Shown piece after piece: positions 42,002 through 51,174 of a stretch of 64,000 nucleotides of DNA (positions within the stretch are counted from its first letter, which is position 1; each line of letters begins with the position of its first letter). The notes beneath the pieces were generated by a model. The model was not told the origin of the DNA, did no database searches, and was given only the letters and a program-made list of their open reading frames with translations. A program made the translations under genes and the position numbers. The stretch comes from an uncultured Bacteroidales bacterium (lineage in GTDB: Bacteria > Bacteroidota > Bacteroidia > Bacteroidales > Bacteroidaceae), in NCBI GenBank assembly GCA_947303715.1, contig CAMYYY010000009.1:1-64000 (forward strand), read 5' to 3'.

Positions 42002-42403
42002 TTATTCCTCGGGCGGAGTAACGGTAAAGGAGTATCCGTTGCGCTCCATCGTGATTTCGACGGTAGTATCCTTGCGTAGTTCGGGCACAAAATCGAAGCC
42101 CATCTGATACAGAATGGCCAAGAAGCGGCCGACGGAAGGCTGCACGGCTCCGCTCTCGACACGCGAGATGTAGTTGGGGGCAGCACCGATGCTCTTGGAG
42201 AGCTTGGCTTGGTTGATGTTCAGGCTTTTACGCATTGTGCGGACGAAAGCGCTTGCCACCGCGGCAAAGGCTTCGTCATCATGGCTGTTAGCTAATTCTT
42301 CATTTTCAATACGCTGCATGTTGTAACGAAGCAGCGTGTTGAACTGCTCGCGCTGGAGCTTGTCGTCCATAACCAAAGGACGCGTGTTTTTCTTTTCTTT
42401 CAT
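42002..42403 (-). CDS. XRE-family helix-turn-helix regulator
   Basis: The 133-residue protein has a charged N-terminus, then a Cro/C1-type helix-turn-helix at about 55-110 (MRKSLNINQAKLSKSIGAAP, then YISRVESGAVQPSVGRFLAI). The last 25 residues are beta-like and acidic. It is 69 bases upstream of the kinase gene on the same strand, so they may be co-transcribed. The target genes are not known. Confidence 0.85.
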   Translation of the reverse strand: MKEKKNTRPLVMDDKLQREQFNTLLRYNMQRIENEELANSHDDEAFAAVASAFVRTMRKSLNINQAKLSKSIGAAPNYISRVESGAVQPSVGRFLAILYQMGFDFVPELRKDTTVEITMERNGYSFTVTPPEE

Positions 42404-42449
42404 AATTACAAGGTGATAAAAAGGTTAAAAAACAAAATTTCGAACAGGT

Positions 42450-44093
42450 TCACCGTTTGACCAGCGTGATGCAGTCAATATCGGGAGCATAGGCGGAGGC
42501 GTTGGAGAAGGTAATAACGTTATTGCCCTTCTGTAAGTTGACAGGAATGGTGACGGTAGCCGAGGCGGTCCAACTGCCGGAGTTGACGGTGGGCGTATCG
42601 ACCACCACGTCGTTGACGCTAATGGTCATCGAGCGGTTTTCGTTGGAAATGTAACGAACCACGAGGTCGTACTTGCCTCCGTGGAAGCTATTGACATCGC
42701 GGAACTGGAGGCTGTTCTCGGGGCTGGCGCCAATATAGCAGGCAGCAATTCCGCCGCTCCAGGCATCGTTGTGGCGATAGATGCCGCTCTTGGCCACCTG
42801 GTTGTTGACGAGTTCCTGATAGGTGGGGAAGTAGGCGGTCTCGGCCTCATACTGCGTGCGCTCGGTACGCTCGCCAGCCTCAAGGAGATAGATGCGGGTG
42901 CCGTGACGGGGGACGTCAACCGACATGCTGCCGCGGCACTCGGCCAGATTGGTGTGTTCAAAAAGGTCGCGCACCTTGATATTCCCTGCCAAATCAACAT
43001 CTGAGAAAGTGAGCTCAAACTGCTTGTCGGCATCGGTGGGGTTGTAGATGGCAACGGCACGCTTGTGACCGTAGGCTTTTTCCACGTCCTTTACCAACAG
43101 CCAGCAGCCGTTGTCCTTCTTCGCCACGTAAGCCTGCTGGCAAACGGGATCTTGATTGAGGGCGATGAGCTCCTTGTTGCACATCAGTTCCATCACTTCG
43201 GGGGCGATGTTGCGCATGTCGCAACCGATGAGCAGGGGCGAGTTCATGATGCACCAGAGGCCGAAGTGCGTCTTATCCTCCTCGACGGAGAGGCCGCGTC
43301 CCACCTCCAGCATATCCATGTCGTTATAATGTCCGGGGGAGGCATAAGCACTTAGGTAGAGGTTTTCGGCAATAATGCCGCGCACCGAGCCCCAGTTGCA
43401 CCAGATGTCGCCTGTGGTGCGCCACGAGCCGCTGACATCCTTGGCCCATGTGCCGGGGAAAGCCCAACGGCAGATGTTCAGACGGAGGTCGTCGCGTCCA
43501 GCCTTCTCGGCAGCACAATCCATGGCCTCGCTGATTTCGGTATAACGTTGCTGCTCGTTGGTGATATAGCCCAACCCCTGCAGGCGTGCGCCACCGCAGT
43601 AGTCGATTTTGATGAAGTCAAAGCCACAATCGACGAACCAGAAGTCCATGTCCTGCTGGTCATGGCCCCAAATGCCGGAGCCAATGCCCCATCTGTCGCC
43701 CCATTCGGCACCTTGGCCGGAGGCGCAGGTGTTGTCACCTGCATCGGTATAGATACCGGCCTTGAGGCCCAAGCCATGGATGTAGTCCACCAGAGGACGC
43801 AGGCCGCCTGGGAATTTCTCGGGATGGAGCAGCAGATGACCGTCCACGCTATCACGTCCGCCGAAGTAGCCGTCATCGATATTGATGTATTGGTAGCCAG
43901 CATCCCGCAAGCCGCTTTTAGCCATTGCATCAGCCTGCTCACGGATGAGCTGCTCGTTGATGTTGATGCCATAGGTGTTCCACGAGCTCCAGCCCATGGT
44001 AGGAGCGAGGTTCTCGTTCTGCTCCGGCGCAGGCTTCACACAAGAGGCCATCAGGAGCAGACAGGCTGTCATAGGAATCAGATATTTTTTCAT
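42450..44093 (-). CDS. GH27 alpha-galactosidase lipoprotein with C-terminal CBM
   Basis: From ATG 44093 the 547-residue product has a lipobox at Cys18 (LLLMASCVK). The GH27 barrel begins PTMGWSSWNTYGININEQ, with NIDDGYFGG, the nucleophile Asp164 in IKIDYCGG and the acid/base Asp229 in WRTTGDIW. A C-terminal CBM35/CBM6-like module (about 415-547) starts YEAETAYFP and ends DIDCITLVKR. It should remove terminal alpha-galactose from galactomannan or galactosides at the cell surface or periplasm. A second in-frame ATG two codons upstream is possible. Confidence 0.92.
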   Translation of the reverse strand: MKKYLIPMTACLLLMASCVKPAPEQNENLAPTMGWSSWNTYGININEQLIREQADAMAKSGLRDAGYQYINIDDGYFGGRDSVDGHLLLHPEKFPGGLRPLVDYIHGLGLKAGIYTDAGDNTCASGQGAEWGDRWGIGSGIWGHDQQDMDFWFVDCGFDFIKIDYCGGARLQGLGYITNEQQRYTEISEAMDCAAEKAGRDDLRLNICRWAFPGTWAKDVSGSWRTTGDIWCNWGSVRGIIAENLYLSAYASPGHYNDMDMLEVGRGLSVEEDKTHFGLWCIMNSPLLIGCDMRNIAPEVMELMCNKELIALNQDPVCQQAYVAKKDNGCWLLVKDVEKAYGHKRAVAIYNPTDADKQFELTFSDVDLAGNIKVRDLFEHTNLAECRGSMSVDVPRHGTRIYLLEAGERTERTQYEAETAYFPTYQELVNNQVAKSGIYRHNDAWSGGIAACYIGASPENSLQFRDVNSFHGGKYDLVVRYISNENRSMTISVNDVVVDTPTVNSGSWTASATVTIPVNLQKGNNVITFSNASAYAPDIDCITLVKR

Positions 44094-44125
44094 AACCATG
44101 AACTATTTAGGTTTACGAATTGCTT

Positions 44126-44692
44126 TTATGCTTCGGGTTGAAGAGTTACGTCAACATAGGTATCCTCCAGAGGGTCGGGGCCATACTTGTTGGGGCCTAT
44201 CGTGCCGCGCTGGCAAAACCATACCAAAAGGACAATTGCAAAGGCGAACAACAGAATCGCCAAGATGAAAAACACAAACGCCAAGACATAGGTAATTGTG
44301 TCGTTGAATTGCTCCGAATGATCAGCCATGGTGTAGAAAAGGAACATCGGCAACAGACAGATTAGTGTAAGAACATAATAAATGACTAACCACCAGCCGC
44401 TCTTGTTCCTGTCGTGCAAACGACGTGTCGTCACAGCCAACGAGGGCAACAGGAATGCCAGTTCAAAGACCAACATCACGATGGTGAAAGGCAGGGACAT
44501 GCCGGTTATGGAGGATGCATTGAACTGCCCCTTGACGAGGAGCGGAATCATGGATAGGCCATAAATGAAGTATAGCCCAACTTCTATGAGCAGGATGAGC
44601 AGTACAAACCACCAGAACTCGGAACGACAGGCGCGTCCCTTGAACTCCGCATATTTGCGGAAGCAGGTTTTAATAGATTCTCCGAAGGTCAT
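44126..44692 (-). CDS. DUF805 family inner-membrane protein
   Basis: The 188-residue protein opens with the DUF805 motif KYAEFKGRACRSEFWWFVLL, then has four hydrophobic segments with LHDRNKSGWW between them. DUF805 proteins are small membrane proteins of unknown function. The upstream lipoprotein gene ends 11 bases away, so the pair may be co-transcribed. Confidence 0.88.
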   Translation of the reverse strand: MTFGESIKTCFRKYAEFKGRACRSEFWWFVLLILLIEVGLYFIYGLSMIPLLVKGQFNASSITGMSLPFTIVMLVFELAFLLPSLAVTTRRLHDRNKSGWWLVIYYVLTLICLLPMFLFYTMADHSEQFNDTITYVLAFVFFILAILLFAFAIVLLVWFCQRGTIGPNKYGPDPLEDTYVDVTLQPEA

Positions 44693-44703
44693 AATGTATA
44701 TTT

Positions 44704-45378
44704 TTAGAGGGAAAGTATTAATGCAGGGATTATATACGATAAGAGTAACAACATAAGGGATATATTATAGGCATTCAGAGCCTTTTCTTCATCGAGGAAC
44801 TCAACTTTGGATGTCTGATAGTCCTCTCCGGCAAAGGTGAAGATGTAGTCATCCGTTACGCCGGCCCTTTGGAGAGCCAAGGTGACGCTGACCGATGAAC
44901 TGTCGGGACGTGCGGCCTCTGCCTCCGCCTGGCTCTTATAGGAATGGATGCGCCAGAGGGGAGTCAGTTCGTCGTATCCGCTGTTATTCTGCGCGTCGGC
45001 CGGGGCCAGAAAGTCATCGAGAACAGCTCCTCCCTTCACGGTCGCGCCGAACAACAGGTAACGGTTCTTCATGTGCATAACCTTGTGCGTCGTGCCCATC
45101 TCGTCGGTGTAGCGACAATCTTCCCAGCGGACGAGCAGCGGCTCCTTGCCGAGGTTCTTGATGTGGATATCGAAGCCGTCGTCCCACATCTCCAACTTGA
45201 CGGTAAGGCTGTCATCGACATAGACACCCTTTTCGGTGAGGAAGGGGTTGGCAATGTGGTCGGGAGTATCGACGCTCTCCAGCCAATAGCCGCCCGTGTT
45301 CACCCAGCGCGTGGTGGTGCAGCCCGTCGCCAAAAGGAGGACGAGCAGCAGGACAGGGAGGGTGAGAGACTTTCTCAT
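44704..45378 (-). CDS. Hypothetical lipoprotein with C-terminal membrane segment
   Basis: The 224-residue protein has a lipobox at Cys20 (LLLLATGCTTT). A beta-rich domain follows, with LEMWDDGFDIHIKNLGKEPL, then a hydrophobic C-terminal segment (about 204-224). It may be anchored at both ends. I do not recognise the family. It lies just upstream of the DUF805 gene on the same strand. Confidence 0.65.
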   Translation of the reverse strand: MRKSLTLPVLLLVLLLATGCTTTRWVNTGGYWLESVDTPDHIANPFLTEKGVYVDDSLTVKLEMWDDGFDIHIKNLGKEPLLVRWEDCRYTDEMGTTHKVMHMKNRYLLFGATVKGGAVLDDFLAPADAQNNSGYDELTPLWRIHSYKSQAEAEAARPDSSSVSVTLALQRAGVTDDYIFTFAGEDYQTSKVEFLDEEKALNAYNISLMLLLLSYIIPALILSL

Positions 45379-45416
45379 TCGGGTTAGCGGTTAGTGGTTG
45401 GAGGTTTGAGAGAGGA

Positions 45417-48400
45417 TTACTTGCTTTTGTCAGGAGCAGCGGGAGTGTCGGGGAGAGGTTTCCAGTTCTTGAGTTCTTCCTTCAGCACTTCGACGGCCTT
45501 CTCCAACTGCGCATCCTTGCCCTTGTAGTCCTCGAAGGGGTTGATGTCGATGTCGATGTCGGGATCTACGCCGTGGCCTTCCACAATCCATTCGCCTTCG
45601 GTACTATAGGAGGTGAAGAAGGGGGTACGCATATCTTGCCCGTCAACGAAGGGCTTCGAGCCGCTGATGCCGACTATACCTCCCCACGAGCGCTTACCGA
45701 TGAGTTTGCCCTGCCCCAGCTTGCGGAAGCTGTAGGGGAAGAGGTCGCCGTCGGAGGAGGAGTACTTGTCAATGAGGCAGACCTTCGGGCCGTAGAATGC
45801 CTGATTGGGCACGGGCTCGTTGTCGCCGTTACGGTACATGCTGATGCGATAGACCTCGCGCTGCAGACGCTCCAGGATGATGGGCGACACGTTGCCGCCG
45901 CCGTTCATACGGTCGTCGATAATGAGGGCGCGCTTATCCAGCTGCGTGTAGAACATCTTGGTGAACATGTCGAGTCCCTCCATGCCCATGTCGGGGATGT
46001 GGATGTAACCGATTTCGCCGCCGGAGAGTTTATCGACGATGGCGATGTTGCGCTGCACCCATTCGTAGTAGGCGAGGTCAGCCTCGCTGGCAATGGGCTT
46101 CACATAGACCGTGTGAGACTTGCCGGAAGCGCTGGAAGCTACCTCAAGAGCAACCGTCTTCCCCACCTTGCCAACGAGTGGCTGGAGGGGCGATGTAAGT
46201 CCTTCGGCAGGCACGCCGTTGACCTTCACAATGTAGTCGCCCTCCTTGACATCGACGCCTGGCTCGGTGAGGGGCGAGCGAAGTTTCTTGTCCCAGTTGG
46301 CACCCTGGAAGATTTTCTCTATACGGAAGGCACCCGTCTTCTTGTCCTTGCTGAACTTGGCACCCAGCAGGCCAGTAGCGACACGGGGGATTGCGGGCTT
46401 CTCGCCGCTGGTGATATAGGCGTGGCCGATGTTAAGCTCGCTGATCATCTCGCCGATGAGGTAGGTGAGGTCGTCACGATGCTTTGCATAGGGCACCATC
46501 TGGCCATACTTTTCGTGGATGTGATTCCAGTCGACGCCATGCATGTTCTCCACATAGAACCCGTCGCGAGTGATGCGCCAGCTCTCGTCGAAAATCTGCT
46601 GCCATTCGGCTTCGTGGTTGATGTCCATCTCCATATCGTCGGTGGGCACGGCATTGTTTCCTGCGGGGCCGCCAAAGTTGCAGACAAACAACTTTCCACC
46701 ATCACCTCGCACAAGAGCTTTTTTGAAGTCAGCCGTGATGTCCATCGGCATCTTCATGGGCGAGTCGGAGGCCTTCATCGTCTTCAGGTCAAGCTCCTTC
46801 ACGCCTGCTCCTGATGAGTAGTAGAGCTTGCCGTTCACGGCAGCAATGAGGCGGAAGCGGCCCGGATCCACAGGCAGCGAGGTGATACGCTGGCCAATGC
46901 CGTCGAGGTCAACCTTCATGGGAGTAGGTTTGGCGGATTCCCCGGATTTGCCGGAGTCTGCGGATTTTCCAGGTTTTCCAGGCTTTCCGGATTTATCAGG
47001 GTCTTCTGGTTTGGCAGCATCGGCAGCCGGGGCTTTGTCATAATCCGTATGCAGGGCGGTGGGGTTCTCGGTATCGGCAGCAAGGGGCAGGACGAACAGA
47101 TAGTCCTGCACGTTGTACGAAGTATTCCATTCCACGCTTGAGTACTGAGCACGGAGGTCACGCGAAGAGGTGAAGAAGAGGTACTTGCCATCCTGCGAGA
47201 AGAGTGGCTGCGAAGCGGGATACCAGCGGTCGGTCACCTGATAGGACTTGCGCTTGGCTACGTCAAAAAGGTAGAGGGCATCGGTACCGCGGCTGACGGG
47301 AGTCGAGGTATAGGCTGCCCACGTTCCGTCAGGCGAGAGGGTGAACGAGCGGATGCCCGAGGTTTCACTCACCAAGATGCGCTCGGGATTGCCGCCGCTG
47401 ATGGAGAGTTCATAGACGTCACGCTTTTCAGTATTGAAGTAGAGTTTCTTGCTGTCGAGGCTCCATTGCAGGCGGTCGGGGTAGCCATTCGTGAAGTTGG
47501 TCAGCTGGCGGGCATTCGTCAGGTCGTCGGCCGGAGCCATCCACACCTGGTATTCGCCCGAGGCATCGGAGAGCCATGCCACGTTCTTCCCGTCGGGGCT
47601 CCAGCAGACGCCACGCTCGTGCGATTCAGGCGTGGCTGCCACATGGAACACGGGGCCTTGCGAAGCGGGCAGCAGGAAAAGGTCGCCACGTCCTATGGCC
47701 ACGATGCGCTTGCCGTCGGGCGAGAGCGTGGCCTCGCTGACACGTACCGAGCGGTTCAGCTCCGTACGGCTGTAGAGGTCGTCATCAGCAAGGTTGATGG
47801 TCACCTTGTTCAGGGCTTTCGTTGCCACGTCGTACTTCCAGATATAGCCGCCGTTCTCGAAAACGATGCTCTGCTGCGAGGCGGCAGGGAATTTGCAGTC
47901 GTATTCCGTGAACTCGGTCACCTTGCGCGTCTGGCGTGTCTTTGTGTCATAGGCGAAGAGGTTCATCGTCCTGTCGCGGTCGGAGAGGTAATAGATTTCC
48001 GTGCCCACCCACATGGGGAAGATATCCTGCGCCACGTCGTCGCAACCAGGGATGCGCTCTACTTTCGTAGTGCCCACGGTATGAATCCAAATATCGTCGG
48101 CCTGTCCGCCACGATAGTACTTCCACGTGCGGAACTCGCGGAACATGCGGTTCATGGCCAGCTGCTTACCGTCAGGCGAGAAGGAGCAGAAGCCGCCCTC
48201 CGAGGAGGGAATCTCCTCCGGCAGACCGCCCTCGGCTGGGACGAGGCTGAGCTGGGCGCGCAGACCGCTGAAGCACCATTGCTTGTTGCGGAAGATGATG
48301 CTTTTTCCATCGGGTGTCCAGCCCATGACGATATTGTTGGGGCCCATTCGCTCGCCCACGTTATCACGCTCCACAAGGGCGGTATAGGTGATGCGCTTCG

Positions 48401-48704
48401 GCTCGCCGCCAGTCACAGGGATGGTGTAGACCTCGGTATTGCCATCGTACTGGCCGGTAAAGGCGATGGTCTGCCCGTCGGGCGAGATTTTCGGGAAACA
48501 CTCGTAGCCCACATGGCTGGTAAGCTTCACGGCTGTGCCGCCTGTTTCGGCCACGCTATAGAGGTTGCCGGCATAGCTGAACACAATCCGTCCGCCACCC
48601 ACGGTAGGGAAGCGCAGTAGGCGTGCCTCGTCGGCTGCACGCAGGGGCGCAGTTCCGGCAAACAGCGCAAACGCCATTAAGATAAGGATATTCACCCGTT
48701 TCAT
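45417..48704 (-). CDS. Tricorn-like S41 protease, exported
   Basis: The product of about 1,095 residues has a signal peptide (MKRVNILILMAFALFAGTAP); a start four codons upstream is possible. An N-terminal beta-propeller region shows PD40 repeats (ISPDGQTIAFTG, FSPDGKQLAM, LSPDGKRIVAI, WSPDGKNVAWL). A low-complexity Lys/Pro/Gly/Ser/Asp linker (about 590-620) follows. Further on come a PDZ domain (about 800-890) and an S41 protease domain with the nucleophile Ser984 in KYSSSDGDLFP. Tricorn-type proteins degrade oligopeptides; a periplasmic location is likely here. The linker is itself encoded by short in-frame tandem repeats near 46930-47010. Confidence 0.9.
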   Translation of the reverse strand: MKRVNILILMAFALFAGTAPLRAADEARLLRFPTVGGGRIVFSYAGNLYSVAETGGTAVKLTSHVGYECFPKISPDGQTIAFTGQYDGNTEVYTIPVTGGEPKRITYTALVERDNVGERMGPNNIVMGWTPDGKSIIFRNKQWCFSGLRAQLSLVPAEGGLPEEIPSSEGGFCSFSPDGKQLAMNRMFREFRTWKYYRGGQADDIWIHTVGTTKVERIPGCDDVAQDIFPMWVGTEIYYLSDRDRTMNLFAYDTKTRQTRKVTEFTEYDCKFPAASQQSIVFENGGYIWKYDVATKALNKVTINLADDDLYSRTELNRSVRVSEATLSPDGKRIVAIGRGDLFLLPASQGPVFHVAATPESHERGVCWSPDGKNVAWLSDASGEYQVWMAPADDLTNARQLTNFTNGYPDRLQWSLDSKKLYFNTEKRDVYELSISGGNPERILVSETSGIRSFTLSPDGTWAAYTSTPVSRGTDALYLFDVAKRKSYQVTDRWYPASQPLFSQDGKYLFFTSSRDLRAQYSSVEWNTSYNVQDYLFVLPLAADTENPTALHTDYDKAPAADAAKPEDPDKSGKPGKPGKSADSGKSGESAKPTPMKVDLDGIGQRITSLPVDPGRFRLIAAVNGKLYYSSGAGVKELDLKTMKASDSPMKMPMDITADFKKALVRGDGGKLFVCNFGGPAGNNAVPTDDMEMDINHEAEWQQIFDESWRITRDGFYVENMHGVDWNHIHEKYGQMVPYAKHRDDLTYLIGEMISELNIGHAYITSGEKPAIPRVATGLLGAKFSKDKKTGAFRIEKIFQGANWDKKLRSPLTEPGVDVKEGDYIVKVNGVPAEGLTSPLQPLVGKVGKTVALEVASSASGKSHTVYVKPIASEADLAYYEWVQRNIAIVDKLSGGEIGYIHIPDMGMEGLDMFTKMFYTQLDKRALIIDDRMNGGGNVSPIILERLQREVYRISMYRNGDNEPVPNQAFYGPKVCLIDKYSSSDGDLFPYSFRKLGQGKLIGKRSWGGIVGISGSKPFVDGQDMRTPFFTSYSTEGEWIVEGHGVDPDIDIDINPFEDYKGKDAQLEKAVEVLKEELKNWKPLPDTPAAPDKSK

Positions 48705-48739
48705 AAATTTTTCCATATTATCGGTGCATTATTTGACTA

Positions 48740-48747
48740 CAAAGGTA
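48740..48747 (-). promoter_or_regulatory. TACCTTTG -7 element of the tricorn-like gene
   Basis: CAAAGGTA on the plus strand reads TACCTTTG on the minus strand, 36 bases upstream of the chosen start. No clear TTTG is visible 20 nt upstream, where the sequence is AT-rich. Confidence 0.55.
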
Positions 48748-48983
48748 AATCTTTATTTTATATAATAAAAATTTATGGTCAAAAAAAACATTATTTTATC
48801 GCAAATTCGCATTCTAAGAGTACCTGCTTTTTTCTAAAGGCTTTGTAGAAAGAAAAAACAACTTGGTAGTCTCAAGTCTCAAATCTCAGTTAAAAACAAA
48901 TGCCATATTCCACTCCCAAGATAACTTCTTTTATAAGGCATCGGAAACATGCATGAATGGGCGCGCAATCGCTAGCGAGTTTT

Positions 48984-49075
48984 GCCTGCGCTAAGCCGTT
49001 ATTCCCTTGGAATAAAATTTTATTTGCCTGCGTTATTATTTTATTCGCCTGCGCTGAAAGATTATTCCACTACGC
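48984..49075. repeat. About five-unit, 21-bp-period GCCTGCG array
   Basis: GCCTGCG occurs at 48984, 49026 and 49047, multiples of 21 bp apart. Degenerate units (TTCCCTTGG near 49003 and TTCCACTACG near 49065) fit the same register, each preceded by an ATTATT-like tract. It lies between the flavodoxin gene and the tricorn-like gene. Confidence 0.72.
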
Positions 49076-49173
49076 TGTTTTCGCAACAAACGATGGCGAA
49101 AAGCGTGATTTTACTCACGCAATTCGCCATTATTAAGGTAGTGTCTGTGAAAAAGAAACGGAAGACTGTAGCC

Positions 49174-49743
49174 TTACTGCGGCTGAAACGTCTTCACCCA
49201 AGCTGCCAAATCCTCTTTCTTGACACGATTCAGCAGCTTTCCCTCCTTCCAATTGACGTCGGGATAGGCCGCACGCAGGTCGTCGCAGGCCTTCGTGATG
49301 GTGCTGCCGCCTGAAGTGGCGAAGGGGATGACAATCTTGCCCTTCAGGTCGTAGGATTCCATGAAGGTGTTGATGATGGTCGGGCAGGTGTACCACCAGA
49401 TGGGGAAGCCGACGTAAATCACGTCGTAGTCCTTCATATTCTTCAACTTGGCGGTGATGGCGGGACGTGAGGACTTGTCCTGCATCTCCAACGTCGAGCG
49501 GCTCTGCTTGTCGCGCCAGTCGAGGTCGGCCTCTGTGTAGGGTACTGCGGGCTTGATTTCGTGCAGGTCTGCCCCTGCAACCTCGGCCAGCTGCTGGGCC
49601 ACGCCCTTCGTGACGCCCGATGCCGAGAAATAGGCTACCAATACTTTCTTCATTTCCTTGTTTTCCTTTGATTTGTTTCCTAATGAGCAGGCACTAAGGC
49701 TTACAACCAGTAATGCCGCCATGATTAACACCGTTTTCTTCAT
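49174..49743 (-). CDS. Flavodoxin-family lipoprotein
   Basis: The 189-residue protein has a lipobox at Cys19 ([12 protein letters not shown]). The flavodoxin fold follows, with [20 protein letters not shown] as the FMN phosphate-binding loop and [19 protein letters not shown] as the conserved second loop. Exported flavodoxin_4-type proteins are common in Bacteroidota; their redox partners are mostly unknown. A TATCTTCG -7-like box at 49777-49784 (minus strand) lies upstream. Confidence 0.85.
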   Translation of the reverse strand: MKKTVLIMAALLVVSLSACSLGNKSKENKEMKKVLVAYFSASGVTKGVAQQLAEVAGADLHEIKPAVPYTEADLDWRDKQSRSTLEMQDKSSRPAITAKLKNMKDYDVIYVGFPIWWYTCPTIINTFMESYDLKGKIVIPFATSGGSTITKACDDLRAAYPDVNWKEGKLLNRVKKEDLAAWVKTFQPQ

Positions 49744-49825
49744 TCGCTATGATGTTTTATGGGTTGATTTTCGCTGCGAAGATACAAAGAAAAACCAAAA
49801 AAGTGCAATTTTCGGCAAAAAATCA

Positions 49826-50695
49826 TCATTTTCGATGGTCTGAAGACGGCTCTGCAAGCGCCCGAAGGGTGACGAGGGTGATGTCCGTAGGGGCGCAGAA
49901 GCGGATGGGGACGCGCGAGGTGCCGAGCCCGCGAGAGACGATGACAGGAACGCCACGCGAAGTGCGCCGGCGGCCATAGAGGAAACGGCGGCCATAACGA
50001 CTACCCGTCTCAGGAGCAATGATGTAGAAGAAGGTTATCTGCCCTCCGTGCGTATGTCCAGCCAGCGCCAGGTCAATACGCTCTGGGCTGAGGGCGGCTG
50101 ACTCTACGATATCGGGGCTGTGGGTGAGGAAGATGACGTAGTCGTCAGGATGCTGCCTTTCCGCTAGCGGCTGCACGAGAGGGGGATGGGTGCAATAGGG
50201 AGCGCCCACGACGACAAGCCCCGCATGGAGGGTATCGGAGGTGTAGTCGAGCAGACGAATGCCGTGACGTTGCATGGAGAGCATGATTTCGTCGGTACAA
50301 CGCTCGAAGTCGTTGTTGCCCAGCACAGCATAGATGCCGTCAGGCGGGGTGAGGCTTCCAAGCGCAGCAAAGAGCGGCTCGACGTACTCGCAGCCCTCCT
50401 GATAGTCGCCGCCAAGCAGGATAACGTCGGGATTTAACGCTTTGAGCGCCTTCACCGTGCCCTGCAACTGACGTTCCTTGAACTTCGAAGCCAGATGGAA
50501 GTCCGTAGCAAAGGCGATGCGATACCCATCCAAAGCCTGCGGCACATCGGCCGACTTCATATCATACCGCGCAATCCGCTCCACCCCCGCATAACGCAGG
50601 GAAGTACAGGAGGTGAGGAGGAAAAGTAAGAAAATCCACCCCCACCTCCTTACATGAAGGAAAGGAGTGGAAGAGGTTAAGAATTTATAGTTCAT
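49826..50695 (-). CDS. Metallophosphoesterase lipoprotein, YkuE-like
   Basis: The 289-residue protein has a lipobox-like Cys30 (LLFLLTSCTS). The calcineurin-like metal-binding motifs appear in order: DFH (near 66), GGDYQEG (near 95), GNNDFER (near 125), HSPD and GHTHGGQI. YkuE-like enzymes act on phosphoesters, some on lipid intermediates. It is the last gene of the operon that starts at the MsrA-creatininase fusion, 5 bases after ispF. Confidence 0.88.
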   Translation of the reverse strand: MNYKFLTSSTPFLHVRRWGWIFLLFLLTSCTSLRYAGVERIARYDMKSADVPQALDGYRIAFATDFHLASKFKERQLQGTVKALKALNPDVILLGGDYQEGCEYVEPLFAALGSLTPPDGIYAVLGNNDFERCTDEIMLSMQRHGIRLLDYTSDTLHAGLVVVGAPYCTHPPLVQPLAERQHPDDYVIFLTHSPDIVESAALSPERIDLALAGHTHGGQITFFYIIAPETGSRYGRRFLYGRRRTSRGVPVIVSRGLGTSRVPIRFCAPTDITLVTLRALAEPSSDHRK

Positions 50696-50700
50696 GGTTT

Positions 50701-51174
50701 TTACACTCCTTCAATCAGGCACACGGCATAGGCGGAGATGCCCTCCTGACGGCCGGTAAAGCCAAGACGTTCGGTAGTGGTAGCCTTAATGGAAATATCG
50801 CCCTCGGGGATGCCCATCACGTCAGCCAGCACACGTTGCATGGCGGGGATATGGGGGTTGAGTTTGGGCTGCTCGGCACAAACGGTAGCATCGATGTTGC
50901 CCACACGATAGCCTTTTCCGCGCAGCAAGGCGACGGTTCGTTCAAGGAGAATGGTGCTGCGGATGTCCTTATATTCGCCCGATGTATCGGGGAAGTGATA
51001 GCCGATATCACGCAAGCCTGCAGCACCCAACAGGGCATCACAAATGGCGTGGATGAGCACATCGGCATCGCTATGACCCAACAAGCCCAGCGAATAGTCT
51101 ATGCGGACACCTCCAAGCCACAGCTCGCGTCCCTCCACCAAACGGTGAACATCAAAACCAAAGCCAACTCTCAT
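50701..51174 (-). CDS. ispF: 2-C-methyl-D-erythritol 2,4-cyclodiphosphate synthase
   Basis: The 157-residue protein starts MRVGFGFDVHRLVEGRELWL, with metal-binding Asp8 and His10, and has LLGHSDADVLIHAICDALLG and a C-terminal KATTTERLGFTGRQEG. It cyclises CDP-ME 2-phosphate in the non-mevalonate isoprenoid pathway. Its ATG overlaps the porV stop as ATGA. Confidence 0.97.
   Translation of the reverse strand: MRVGFGFDVHRLVEGRELWLGGVRIDYSLGLLGHSDADVLIHAICDALLGAAGLRDIGYHFPDTSGEYKDIRSTILLERTVALLRGKGYRVGNIDATVCAEQPKLNPHIPAMQRVLADVMGIPEGDISIKATTTERLGFTGRQEGISAYAVCLIEGV

Larger units (their letters stand above)
48717..49173. other. Intergenic region with promoter and repeats
   Basis: No gene is credible here. 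The region holds the tricorn-gene promoter, an A/T-rich stretch (48750-48900) and the 21-bp-period array. An open frame at 48982-49314 runs through the array and antisense to the flavodoxin gene, so I do not call it. Confidence 0.55.

Noticed and set aside
45573..46814. 413-codon plus-strand frame opposite the tricorn-like gene
   Set aside because: Antisense shadow; the minus strand carries PD40, PDZ and S41 motifs.
48982..49314. 110-codon plus-strand frame
   Set aside because: Made of the 21-bp array plus antisense of the flavodoxin gene.
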